This document shows, in pieces, positions 50,920 through 58,863 of a DNA stretch of 64,000 nucleotides. The translations under genes and the position numbers were made by a program. Each line of letters opens with the position of its first letter. Position 1 is the first letter of the stretch. This DNA comes from Paenibacillus_AR sp051594765 (lineage in GTDB: Bacteria > Bacillota > Bacilli > Paenibacillales > NBRC-103111), in NCBI RefSeq assembly GCF_051594765.1, contig NZ_JBPPGJ010000007.1, positions 124,001-188,000 on the forward strand. The letters run 5' to 3'. The notes below the pieces were generated by a model that was given only the letters and a program-made list of their open reading frames with translations, did not search any database and was not told where the DNA came from.

Positions 50920-51774
50920 ATGCGACGCCCCATTCAACCGGCCTGGATCCTTTACACGGCTCTCGCCATTGGTCTAACCGCTGCCACAAGCGGATGCGGC
51001 GATAAAAACCGGGACGCCGATGCGGCAGGCACCTTCGCAATGGCCGCTGCGCCGGCAGCCGTACAGATCACCATGACGGCTCCTGCCCCTGTTAATGCCT
51101 CTCCGCCCGCCGGTACGTCCGCGTCCCAGCCGCAAGCCGCGGAGTCGCCTGCCACTCCTGCCGCCGCTCCGGCCGCGGACACGGCTCAGCCTACGGCAGC
51201 CGCTCTTCAGCCGGCCGCCGCTGATGCTCCCGCGGGCTCTAGCGGCGGTCCCTCTTCGGCTGCGCCTGCGGTCAGCCCGGCATCGGCCTCAACCGCTCCG
51301 GCCGCGGCATCGGCCGCCCCGGCCGCTCAAGCGCCAGCCGGGCCCAGAGCCGAAGCTCCGTCCGCCGGCGCACCTGCCCCGTCCGCCGCTGCCGGCTCTT
51401 CCTCGGGCTCCGGGGACATCCATTGGTCCGAGTTCTTCGACAACGAGCAGCAGAACCGCCCGTCGGAGAAGTTCTGGGATATGAACGGGAAGACCGTCAC
51501 CATCAAAGGTTATATGGGGGAGGTGCTCAGCTTCGAGAAGCATTGGTTTCTCGTCATTCCCCAGCCGGGCGCCGAATGCCCGTTCGACAACGGGGACGAG
51601 ACCTATTGGAACAAGATCATGATCGCCTTCACCGACAAGGGGGAGAAGCTGCGCTATACCTCCGGCGCCTTGAAGATAACGGGACGGCTGGATGTCGGCG
51701 TCAAGGTGGACGAATCCGGCTACAAAACCATGTTCCGTCTCTACGACGCCTCGTTCGAGAAGCTGAAGGAGTAG
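50920..51774 (+). CDS. Lipoprotein with DUF3299-like domain
   Basis: A 284-residue lipoprotein: signal peptide with lipobox AATSGC (Cys ~26), a ~140-residue Ala/Pro/Ser-rich linker, and a ~115-residue C-terminal domain. That domain reads IHWSEFFDN... then MNGKTVTIKGYMGEV, WFLVIPQPGAECPF and LKITGRLDVG, the general pattern of DUF3299 beta-barrel proteins (W-x-x-L/F, GK-x-V-x-I-x-GY, FL-x-x-P-x-x-GA). AAGGAGG precedes the ATG. It follows the His-loop permease by 45 bases and probably acts with it at the outer face. The family match is by eye. Confidence 0.75.
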   Translation: MRRPIQPAWILYTALAIGLTAATSGCGDKNRDADAAGTFAMAAAPAAVQITMTAPAPVNASPPAGTSASQPQAAESPATPAAAPAADTAQPTAAALQPAAADAPAGSSGGPSSAAPAVSPASASTAPAAASAAPAAQAPAGPRAEAPSAGAPAPSAAAGSSSGSGDIHWSEFFDNEQQNRPSEKFWDMNGKTVTIKGYMGEVLSFEKHWFLVIPQPGAECPFDNGDETYWNKIMIAFTDKGEKLRYTSGALKITGRLDVGVKVDESGYKTMFRLYDASFEKLKE

Positions 51775-51888
51775 CGGCTTACCGTCAGTGGAGGACAGGC
51801 CGGTCAATCCGGTGCTGGTAATTTTACCCCATTTCAGATAAACTAAAGCTTGAAGCATGTCGCATTCTGTCTATCTGGAGGGACTGTT

Positions 51889-52371
51889 ATGGCCCGGAAC
51901 AATTATTCGATCGGACTCTTGCTGATCGGCATCGCCGTCATCCTGCTGTTGGGCAAGCTCGGCGTATTCGCCGCCTTGGGAGCCTTCTTATGGCCGGTAT
52001 TCGTGCTGCTGCCCGGTTTGGTATTCCACTTTCTCTACTTCTCCCGGATTGTGCCCGTAGGGGTGTTGGTGCCCGGCGGAATTCTGATTACGTATTCCTT
52101 GATGTTCTTCTACTGCAACCTGTTCGGCTGGGATTCGATGGTCTACCTGTGGCCCGGCTTCATCTTCGGCGTGGCGGTGGGACTTTACGAGCTCCATATC
52201 TTCAGCGCCCGCAGCTCCAAGGGAGCCTTCACGGCCGCCATGGTGCTGTCCATCATCTCCGGCGTGTTCTTCGCCTTTACCTTCATGTTCACCGTAGGCG
52301 TCTATTTCATCGCATTCGTGCTGATTGCCGTCGGGCTGTGGCTGATGATGTCCCGCAGACGTTCCTGGTAA
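51889..52371 (+). CDS. Four- to five-helix membrane protein (LiaF N-terminal/DUF5668-like)
   Basis: A 160-residue, almost wholly hydrophobic protein. It starts MARNNYSIGLLLIGIAVILLLGKLGVF, then has AFLWPVFVLLPGLVFHFLYF, which resembles the LiaI/LiaF-type membrane module (I-GLLLI-x-G-x-x-LLG...WP-x-x-L/V-L-x-G). ATG 51889 follows TGGAGGGA. It stands alone between the lipoprotein gene and typA. A role in envelope stress is possible only by analogy. Confidence 0.75.
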   Translation: MARNNYSIGLLLIGIAVILLLGKLGVFAALGAFLWPVFVLLPGLVFHFLYFSRIVPVGVLVPGGILITYSLMFFYCNLFGWDSMVYLWPGFIFGVAVGLYELHIFSARSSKGAFTAAMVLSIISGVFFAFTFMFTVGVYFIAFVLIAVGLWLMMSRRRSW

Positions 52372-52381
52372 TTCAGTTCGC

Positions 52382-52410
52382 TTGATTTTTCGGCTTATAG
52401 ATCGTATAAT
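52382..52410 (+). promoter_or_regulatory. SigA-type promoter of typA
   Basis: TTGATT at 52382-52387, a 17-base spacer and a perfect TATAAT at 52405-52410. Confidence 0.8.
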
Positions 52411-52476
52411 TAGACAAATGTCAAGCGTCGGAGCTGTCCGGCGCTATTTTCTTGGAATTGAGAGGGAACCCATACC

Positions 52477-54318
52477 ATGCATGCAAGAGAGAAAATCCGC
52501 AATATCGCCATTATCGCCCACGTCGACCACGGCAAAACCACGCTGGTGGATAAGCTTCTCCAGCAATCCGGCATCTTCCGCGAGAACGAGGCCGTTCAAG
52601 AGCGGGCCATGGACTCCAATGATCTGGAGCGGGAGCGCGGCATCACGATCCTGGCCAAGAACACCGCCATCGAATACAAGGATTACCTCATCAACATCGT
52701 AGATACTCCTGGACACGCCGACTTCGGCGGCGAAGTGGAGCGCATCATGAAGATGGTAGACGGCGTGCTTCTGGTCGTCGACGCTTTCGAGGGCTGCATG
52801 CCGCAGACCAAGTTCGTTACCCGCAAAGCTCTGGAGCACGGCCTTCACCCGATCGTCGTGGTGAACAAGATCGACCGCCCCAACGCCCGTCCGGCGGAAG
52901 TGGTGGACGAAGTGCTGGATCTGTTCATCGAGCTGGGCGCCAATGACGATCAGTTGGATTTCCAAGTCGTCTATGCGTCCGCCCTGCAAGGCACCTCCTC
53001 CAAGGAGCCGGACTCCCAGCAGGACAACATGGAAGCCATCTACGAGACCATCGTCGAGCATATTCCCCATCCGACCGAGAGTGTTGTGGACCCGCTGCAA
53101 TTCCTCGTTACGCTGATGGACTACAACGAATACATGGGCCGGATTGCCATCGGCCGTGTGAACCGGGGCGTGCTGCGCCAAGGCCAGACCGTTGCGGTCT
53201 GCACCCGGGAAGGAACCATCCGTCAAGCCCGCATCGAGAAGCTGTTCGGCTTCCAGGGTCTGAAGCGGATCGAGATCGAAGAGGCAGGCGCCGGAGATAT
53301 CGTAGCCATCGCCGGCATCAAGGAGATCAACATCGGCGAGACCATCGCGGACTTCGCCAACCCGGAGCCGCTGCCGGTTCTTGAGATCGACGAGCCGACC
53401 CTGCAGATGACCTTCGTCGTCAACAACAGCCCGTTTGCCGGCAAGGAAGGCAAGTTCGTGACCTCCCGTAAGCTTCGCGAACGTCTCTACAAGGAGCTGG
53501 AGACCGACGTCAGCCTCCGGGTGGAGGACACCGACAGCCCCGACGCATTCGTCGTGTCCGGACGGGGAGAGCTTCATCTGGGCATTCTGATCGAGAACAT
53601 GCGCCGCGAAGGTTATGAGATGCAGGTTTCCAAGCCGGAGGTCATCATCAAGGAGATCGACGGACAGAAGATGGAGCCCATCGAGCGTCTTGTGATCGAC
53701 GTACCGGAAGAGAACATGGGAGCCGTCATGGAGAGCCTGGGCACCCGTAAGGCGGAGATGATCAACATGACCAACAACGGCATGGGCACCGTCCGTCTGG
53801 AGTTCCTGATCCCGGCCCGCGGCCTTATCGGCTACCGGACCTACTTCCTGACCCTGACCCGCGGCTACGGCGTCATGAACCATGCCTTCGAGAAATACGG
53901 CCCGTTCCTGGGCGCCGGAGTCGGCGGACGCCACCAAGGCGTGCTGATCTCTACGGAGAACGGCACCTCCACCCTGTACGGCATTCTGTCCGTTGAAGAC
54001 CGCGGCATCCTGTTCCTCCAGCCGGGTACCGAGGTGTACGAAGGCATGATCGTCGGAGAGCATACCCGCGATACGGATATAGTGGTCAACATCTGTAAGG
54101 AGAAGGCCGTCAACAACATCCGCTCCGCCACCAAGGAAGAGACCGTGCGCATGAAGACCCCGCGTCTGTTCTCCCTGGAAGCGGCGCTGGAATATCTGAA
54201 TGACGACGAATACTGCGAGATCACTCCGAAGTCGATCCGTCTGCGGAAGAAACTGCTCAACCGCGGTGAGCGGGAACGGGCGGAGAAGCAGCGGAAAATG
54301 GCGGAATCCAACGCCTAA
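52477..54318 (+). CDS. typA: Translational GTPase TypA/BipA
   Basis: Ribosome-associated GTPase involved in 50S assembly and stress adaptation. The 613-residue protein has G1 AHVDHGKTT, switch I ERERGITILAKNTA, G3 DTPGHADF and G4 NKID. EF-G-like domains II, III and V follow, then the TypA-specific C-terminal domain (RGLIGYRTYFLTLTRGYG, and SLEAALEYLNDDEYCEITPKS). Length and order are normal. It is the first gene of a ylaGH-like unit, with ylaH 50 bases downstream. Confidence 0.97.
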   Translation: MHAREKIRNIAIIAHVDHGKTTLVDKLLQQSGIFRENEAVQERAMDSNDLERERGITILAKNTAIEYKDYLINIVDTPGHADFGGEVERIMKMVDGVLLVVDAFEGCMPQTKFVTRKALEHGLHPIVVVNKIDRPNARPAEVVDEVLDLFIELGANDDQLDFQVVYASALQGTSSKEPDSQQDNMEAIYETIVEHIPHPTESVVDPLQFLVTLMDYNEYMGRIAIGRVNRGVLRQGQTVAVCTREGTIRQARIEKLFGFQGLKRIEIEEAGAGDIVAIAGIKEINIGETIADFANPEPLPVLEIDEPTLQMTFVVNNSPFAGKEGKFVTSRKLRERLYKELETDVSLRVEDTDSPDAFVVSGRGELHLGILIENMRREGYEMQVSKPEVIIKEIDGQKMEPIERLVIDVPEENMGAVMESLGTRKAEMINMTNNGMGTVRLEFLIPARGLIGYRTYFLTLTRGYGVMNHAFEKYGPFLGAGVGGRHQGVLISTENGTSTLYGILSVEDRGILFLQPGTEVYEGMIVGEHTRDTDIVVNICKEKAVNNIRSATKEETVRMKTPRLFSLEAALEYLNDDEYCEITPKSIRLRKKLLNRGERERAEKQRKMAESNA

Positions 54319-54368
54319 TTATCGTCTTTCGATCGGCGGCATCTGATCAATGAACCGGAGGTGGCGTT

Positions 54369-54659
54369 ATGACCGCGTGGTTACGGGAGCATTCCCTTCT
54401 TACCTACCTGCTGCTGTATATCAGCTTGGCATTCGTGTATATCAAGGTGTTCCGGGCCCGGCGCCTGCCGGTTCTTAAGGAAGCCATGATCTACCTCCTG
54501 ATCGGCGTAGGAGCTCTCATCCTCTGGCTGTTCCAGCTGGACCTTCAGATGCCGGTGGTACAGAGCATGGCTGCCGCGCTGTCACTGATGCTCATCGTCC
54601 GGATCCGCATGTTTTTCGTGAACCGGACGAAGCCGCAGGGGCAGACGGAACGCAAATAA
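54369..54659 (+). CDS. ylaH: YlaH-like membrane protein
   Basis: A 96-residue protein with three hydrophobic helices (about 9-27, 36-55, 60-80) and a basic tail, starting MTAWLREHSLLTYLLLYISLAFVY. Position directly after typA and topology match YlaH of B. subtilis. Function unknown. ACCGGAGGTGG precedes the ATG. Confidence 0.85.
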   Translation: MTAWLREHSLLTYLLLYISLAFVYIKVFRARRLPVLKEAMIYLLIGVGALILWLFQLDLQMPVVQSMAAALSLMLIVRIRMFFVNRTKPQGQTERK

Positions 54660-54686
54660 TTCCGACCGCGACAGGAAGTGATGGGC

Positions 54687-55130
54687 ATGTCCTATTTTTG
54701 GCTGACTCCCGTGGAGTCCGATGATCCGCTGGTGCTTGGCGCCGAACGGCTCCGGATTCCGGGGGGACCTCCTCTGGATGGGTTCCGCCAGCGTCTGGCC
54801 GAGCGCTTCCATGCCCGGTTGCTTCCCCTAGTCAAGGCGTCCATTCTTCCTTCCGATCCGGAGGAGGAAGCTGCCCAATGCGGGAACGGAGAGGCGCCGG
54901 ACTTGAACACGGCGGTCTCCATCGTTTTCGACGGCAGCTCATTCGGCTTGTCGGAATGCGGAAGAGCCTTCGTCGACAGGCTCCCCGGCTCGAAGGAGCA
55001 GGAGGACGCTTGTGCGAAGGCGCTAGGAGGCGAAGTCGGGGATTGGAGCGCGGAGGAGCGCGAATGGCTGCTCCGCATGCTCGAATGGGCCCGAATGGGA
55101 CAACCCACCATGCTGGTGAAGGAGGACTGA
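54687..55130 (+). CDS. Hypothetical protein, soluble, acidic
   Basis: A 147-residue protein beginning MSYFWLTPVESDDPLVLG. No motif is recognised; it is acidic, with the tail SAEEREWLLRMLEWARMGQPTMLVKED. ATG 54687 is chosen because AGGAAG (54673-54678) is at normal distance; GTG 54678 and ATG 54681 are in-frame alternatives. It follows ylaH by 27 bases and precedes another small gene by three bases, so the three are probably co-transcribed. The B. subtilis ylaI zinc-ribbon gene is not seen here. Confidence 0.65.
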   Translation: MSYFWLTPVESDDPLVLGAERLRIPGGPPLDGFRQRLAERFHARLLPLVKASILPSDPEEEAAQCGNGEAPDLNTAVSIVFDGSSFGLSECGRAFVDRLPGSKEQEDACAKALGGEVGDWSAEEREWLLRMLEWARMGQPTMLVKED

Positions 55131-55133
55131 AGA

Positions 55134-55406
55134 ATGCGTCTTCAGGATGCGCTTTTGAATTGGCTGCAGATTCATCTGGTTGCAGAAGCCCGGCCGGAGG
55201 ATCAGGCGGCGAAGGAAACCGTACGGTTCTTCGAGGTCATTCTCCGGGAGGACCACCACCTGTCGGATTTTCAAGTGGATGCCGAGGATGAGACAATGCT
55301 TCACGTCCGCTATACGCTGGACGGCAAGACGAAGCGTCAAATGTTCGACAAGGAAACGGCCGGACAGCTACTGGCCGATATCAATGCCGACATCCGGTAT
55401 CATTGA
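55134..55406 (+). CDS. Hypothetical small protein
   Basis: A 90-residue soluble protein, MRLQDALLNWLQIHLVAEARPEDQ..., with an alternating pattern in FQVDAEDETMLHVRYTLDGKTKRQMFDKETA that suggests a small alpha-beta fold. No family recognised. The GGAGGACTGA site overlaps the stop of the preceding gene, indicating coupling. A terminator follows directly. Confidence 0.65.
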   Translation: MRLQDALLNWLQIHLVAEARPEDQAAKETVRFFEVILREDHHLSDFQVDAEDETMLHVRYTLDGKTKRQMFDKETAGQLLADINADIRYH

Positions 55407-55420
55407 TTCATCATCATATC

Positions 55421-55457
55421 GGCTCCGGTCTGCCCGTTGGGCGGCCGGGGCTTTTTT
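55421..55457 (+). terminator. Intrinsic terminator of the typA-ylaH unit
   Basis: GGCTCCGG...CCGGGGCT arms with TGCCC/GGGCG inside, followed by six T. Confidence 0.85.
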
Positions 55458-55550
55458 GCGTGAATCTGTCCCTGCGGGGGACATATCCTTGTTCACGGAA
55501 GGATAAGATACAATATACGTGTGCAAAAGGGACCGGTCCTTACGATTCGG

Positions 55551-55579
55551 TGGCTGGTATTTTCTGCATATGTTATAAT
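55551..55579 (+). promoter_or_regulatory. Extended -10 promoter of the flavin-fold gene
   Basis: TGTTATAAT (extended -10) with TATAAT at 55574-55579. The -35 position (TGGCTG) is poor, as allowed for extended -10 promoters. The rest of the 240-base gap (55407-55645) holds the terminator above and no other signal I recognise. Confidence 0.6.
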
Positions 55580-55645
55580 GATTCCAAACCCAATAGGGTT
55601 CCCTGCACTTAACCTACACCAAGCGCTGAAGGAGGACCAGAAGGA

Positions 55646-56098
55646 ATGGCAGAAACCGTGACAGCACTGAACGAACAGCTATTCTCGATCCTGCAAAATT
55701 CTAGCTTAGTCATCCTGAATACCATGGATGCCGAGACCGGAGCGCCGGGCGTCAACGCCATCTCTTGGGTATATGCCAAGGATCCCGGCACGATTCGGTT
55801 TGCCGTGGACGGCCGTTCCCGCATCATCGCGAACGTCAAAGCTCATCCCCGCGTGGCGGTGTCGCTTTTTGCTGCCGGGACGCTGCATGCGATTCATGGC
55901 GAAGCGGCGGTGGTGACGGAGGAGCTGGAGAATGTTCCGTTCAAGCTGGCCTGCATCGACATCGGCATCCGCGAGGTGCGGGACGCCATGTTCTACGGCG
56001 CCCGCGTTTCCGTAGAGCCGGAAGTGGAGAAGACATACGACAAACGCGCCGCCGACAAGCTCGACGGACAAGTGTTTGAAGCCATGAGAAAAGCCTAA
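55646..56098 (+). CDS. Pyridoxamine 5'-phosphate oxidase-like flavin-fold protein
   Basis: A 150-residue protein with the split-barrel layout of PNPOx-like proteins: SSLVILNTMDAETGAPGVNAISWVYAKDPGTIRFAVDGRSRIIANVKAHPRVAVSLF. The pattern N-x-x-x-x-P-x-VA-x-x-x-F is the FMN-contact region. At this size it is a general stress or FMN-binding family member rather than a true PdxH. GGAGG and AAGGA precede the ATG. Stand-alone gene with its own promoter and terminator. Confidence 0.8.
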   Translation: MAETVTALNEQLFSILQNSSLVILNTMDAETGAPGVNAISWVYAKDPGTIRFAVDGRSRIIANVKAHPRVAVSLFAAGTLHAIHGEAAVVTEELENVPFKLACIDIGIREVRDAMFYGARVSVEPEVEKTYDKRAADKLDGQVFEAMRKA

Positions 56099-56125
56099 CT
56101 GCGTGTGCAGATAGGCTTTTCCCAT
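56088..56125 (+). terminator. Intrinsic terminator overlapping the stop codon
   Basis: GAAAAGCCTA / TAGGCTTTTC stem; the left arm contains the last codons and stop of the preceding gene. T-rich on both strands. Confidence 0.8.
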
Positions 56126-56163
56126 TTTTTGAAGGAAATCCGCGGTTAAGTGAGGAGTTTGTC

Positions 56164-56709
56164 TTAAAGATTGTTATTTTGGAATTGTTCGGAGCTCGGG
56201 TCATCGTTCCGGTGGTCATCCATCGGCTGGATGTCCCGGGGCAGCTGAGGAGCCACCCGTCCGATAATATCGCCCAGCTCCTGGGCGAAGCCGGAGAACG
56301 GTTTCCCGTTGCGGATGTCCTCCCGGACCTGTCGAATCCGCTCGCCCAACCCCATATCCGCCGTGACGAATGCGTTGATGCCCGCCGGATCCTTGCGGAA
56401 TGCTTCCGCCACCGAGTATTTGATGACATTGACCCGGGAACGTTCCAGGGCAGGGTCCACCGTGATCCCGACGATGGCGGTTTTACCGAGTATGACACAC
56501 TTGGCATCGGTGACCTGGGGGATGCTCTTCGCCAGATCCTCCAGACGGGTCTGGGTATCGGCATTCTGACCTCCCTGAGTTTGGGCGGCCTGCTTCGACT
56601 GAAGTCTCTGCTCCGTTCCCCGGGCTTCGTCCGCCTGGTCGTCGTTCCGGCCGCAGCCGGCGGATAGCAGCATGACGGCCAACATGCAACCAGCTATTGG
56701 CTTACGCAC
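56164..56709 (-). CDS. ylaJ: YhcN/YlaJ family sporulation lipoprotein
   Basis: A lipoprotein of ~181 residues with lipobox LLSAGCGRN. A Gln-rich linker leads to the YhcN/YlaJ domain (RLEDLAKSIPQVTDAKCVILGKTAIVGITVDP, and TADMGLGERIRQVREDI). Family members are forespore or germination lipoproteins. The GTG at 56709 is preferred because AAAGGAC lies about nine bases upstream; an in-frame ATG at 56757 adds 16 residues. It is transcribed opposite to ylaK, unlike in B. subtilis where ylaJ and ylaK are collinear. Confidence 0.8.
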   Translation of the reverse strand: MRKPIAGCMLAVMLLSAGCGRNDDQADEARGTEQRLQSKQAAQTQGGQNADTQTRLEDLAKSIPQVTDAKCVILGKTAIVGITVDPALERSRVNVIKYSVAEAFRKDPAGINAFVTADMGLGERIRQVREDIRNGKPFSGFAQELGDIIGRVAPQLPRDIQPMDDHRNDDPSSEQFQNNNL

Positions 56710-56812
56710 TTCAACATCGTCCTTTCTGTTGTCCGTGGTACACGATATTTTGTCCATGCAAGCCTTATCTATGTATGGCCGATAGAAACCGACAATCGTG
56801 GAGGGGACCCAT

Positions 56813-58144
56813 ATGAAAAAGATCTATGTTCTGGATACAAACGTACTGCTGCAGGATCCCAATGCTGTGTTCGCCTTCGAGGACAATGACGTCATCATTC
56901 CCGCCATCGTGCTGGAGGAGATGGATACGAAGAAGCGGATGGCGGATGAGATCGGCCGCAACGCCCGCTACGCGTCCCGGCTTCTGGACGGCTTCCGGGC
57001 CAAGGGGCGGCTGCAGGACGGCGTCCTCTTGGAGAACGGCGGAACCTTGAAGGTCGAGCTGAACCACCGCAGCTTTACCAAGATGCAGGAAGTATTCGGG
57101 GAGATGACCAACGACAACCGGATTCTGGCGGTCGCCCTGAATTATCATATGGAGGAGCAGGGCAAGGAGCATCCCAAGCCTGTGGTCATCGTCAGCAAGG
57201 ATACGCTGGTCCGGATCAAGGCGGATGTGCTGGGCCTGCCCGCGCAGGATTACATGTCGGACCGGGTCGTCTCCTATTCGGAGATGTATACCGGATGCGT
57301 AACCTTAATGGTGCACCCTTCCATCATCGATGAATTCTATTCCTTCCGGTTCCTGAGCGTGAAGAGCTTGAATCTGGGCTACCCCCTCTTCCCGAATGAA
57401 TTCGTCATCCTTAAAGATGAGATGGGCACCTCGAAGTCGGCGCTCTTGAAGGTGAATGCGGAGGGGCAGAAGCTGGAGCCCCTGTTCCTGAGCAATGATC
57501 CCATCTGGGGCATCGGAGCCCGGAATGCACAGCAGCGGATGGCGCTGGAGCTGCTCTTGAACGATGAGATCCCCCTGGTCACCATGACGGGCAAAGCGGG
57601 TACGGGCAAGACCCTTCTCGCTGTCGCCGCCGGTCTCATGAAGGTCGAGGACGACCGGAAGTACAAGAAGCTTCTGATCGCCCGTCCGGTCGTCCCCATG
57701 GGCAAGGACATCGGCTACTTGCCGGGAGAGAAGGAGGAGAAGCTCCGTCCCTGGATGCAGCCGATCTATGACAACCTGGAGTTCCTATTCGACACTAAGA
57801 AGCCGGGAGATATCGACAAGGTGCTGGCCGGATTGGGCAGCATCCAGGTAGAGGCCTTGACGTACATTCGCGGACGGTCCATCCCCGGTCAATTCATCAT
57901 CATCGATGAAGCTCAGAACCTGTCGCGCCATGAAGTCAAGACCATCGTCTCCCGGGTGGGCGAGGGCAGCAAGATCGTGCTGATGGGGGATCCGGACCAG
58001 ATTGACCATCCTTACCTGGACGCTTCCAGCAACGGGCTGACCTATGTGGTGGAGCGCTTCAAGGAGGAGAGCATCGCCGGTCACATTATGCTGGAACGGG
58101 GCGAACGCTCCAAGCTGGCGCAGCTCGCCGCGGATCTCCTGTAG
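56813..58144 (+). CDS. ylaK: PIN-PhoH ATPase (YlaK family)
   Basis: A 443-residue protein with an N-terminal PIN ribonuclease domain (YVLDTNVLLQDP, Asp8; VSKD and other acidic residues) and a C-terminal PhoH-type ATPase. The ATPase has Walker A GKAGTGKT at 260-267 and Walker B FIIIDEAQNL. PIN-PhoH proteins are predicted RNA helicase-nucleases, as in the mycobacterial VapBC-PhoH2 homologue. ATG 56813 lies after GGAGGGGAC (56799-56807). The GTG at 56798 overlaps that site and is rejected. No antitoxin-like gene is adjacent. Confidence 0.93.
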   Translation: MKKIYVLDTNVLLQDPNAVFAFEDNDVIIPAIVLEEMDTKKRMADEIGRNARYASRLLDGFRAKGRLQDGVLLENGGTLKVELNHRSFTKMQEVFGEMTNDNRILAVALNYHMEEQGKEHPKPVVIVSKDTLVRIKADVLGLPAQDYMSDRVVSYSEMYTGCVTLMVHPSIIDEFYSFRFLSVKSLNLGYPLFPNEFVILKDEMGTSKSALLKVNAEGQKLEPLFLSNDPIWGIGARNAQQRMALELLLNDEIPLVTMTGKAGTGKTLLAVAAGLMKVEDDRKYKKLLIARPVVPMGKDIGYLPGEKEEKLRPWMQPIYDNLEFLFDTKKPGDIDKVLAGLGSIQVEALTYIRGRSIPGQFIIIDEAQNLSRHEVKTIVSRVGEGSKIVLMGDPDQIDHPYLDASSNGLTYVVERFKEESIAGHIMLERGERSKLAQLAADLL

Positions 58145-58168
58145 CTAGCTTATATATCCAGCAAGAAT

Positions 58169-58217
58169 AAACAAGCATCCCATGGACCGCTGCGGCGGGC
58201 TAGGGATGCTTGTTTGT
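58169..58217 (+). terminator. Intrinsic terminator, bidirectional
   Basis: AAACAAGCATCCC / GGGATGCTTGTTT arms between convergent ylaK and the reverse-strand gene. Confidence 0.82.
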
Positions 58218-58229
58218 TCTTGACGGCTA

Positions 58230-58727
58230 TTATTCTTCCATTAGGTAGCGGATGCCGAAGCCGTAGGCCCTTGCCAGGCCCTCCATAAGCTCCGTCAGGC
58301 TGCGGTCAGCTGCTAGTCCGTCCGGCGCATCCGGAGGGCCCCAGGAGGCAATGAGGTGCTCCTCGAGCTGAAGCAGCAGCTGATGGAGTTCGGTGCGTTC
58401 TCCGGCGCCCTCCGGGCGGAACAGAACGGTCTGCTCGGCATACAGATAAGAGCGCTCCTGCCGGGAGGTGAAGCCATAATCCGTGAAAGCGGGATAGAGC
58501 CGGACGTCCTCCGGCAGGGCGTACAGCTCCAGCTCCTCGGACGGGACCTTATAGTCCGACAGCACCTCCAGCACGGCGTCCCGGTCTCCGGGCTGCTCTA
58601 GAACCAGCAGCTCCTTGTCCCGGTCCAGCAGACGGATCCGGGCTGCCAAACCTTTGACAATCTGGGCGTAATACCCCGGTGTCTTGCCTTCGGGAAGGTG
58701 CATCAGGATTCCGAGCCTTTTCATCAT
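58230..58727 (-). CDS. Hypothetical protein
   Basis: A 165-residue soluble acidic protein, starting MMKRLGILMHLPEGKTPGYYAQIVKGLA. No catalytic motif is seen. The sequence is rich in Leu/Glu with a central ALPEDVRLYPAFTDYGFTSRQERSYLYAEQTVLF. Either of the two adjacent ATGs could start translation. It is convergent with ylaK and divergent from the solute-binding protein gene. I cannot assign a family. Confidence 0.6.
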   Translation of the reverse strand: MMKRLGILMHLPEGKTPGYYAQIVKGLAARIRLLDRDKELLVLEQPGDRDAVLEVLSDYKVPSEELELYALPEDVRLYPAFTDYGFTSRQERSYLYAEQTVLFRPEGAGERTELHQLLLQLEEHLIASWGPPDAPDGLAADRSLTELMEGLARAYGFGIRYLMEE

Positions 58728-58863
58728 TCTTTCACCAGCTTCGCCTATAATATCATCCTAAAGTCCTTATTTTTATCTTAGCATAGGTAAAATTATACGC
58801 CAAACGCCGCGAAACTTGTGATATGATAAAATGTGGGGGGTTGAATCGAAAGGAGAGTTGATT

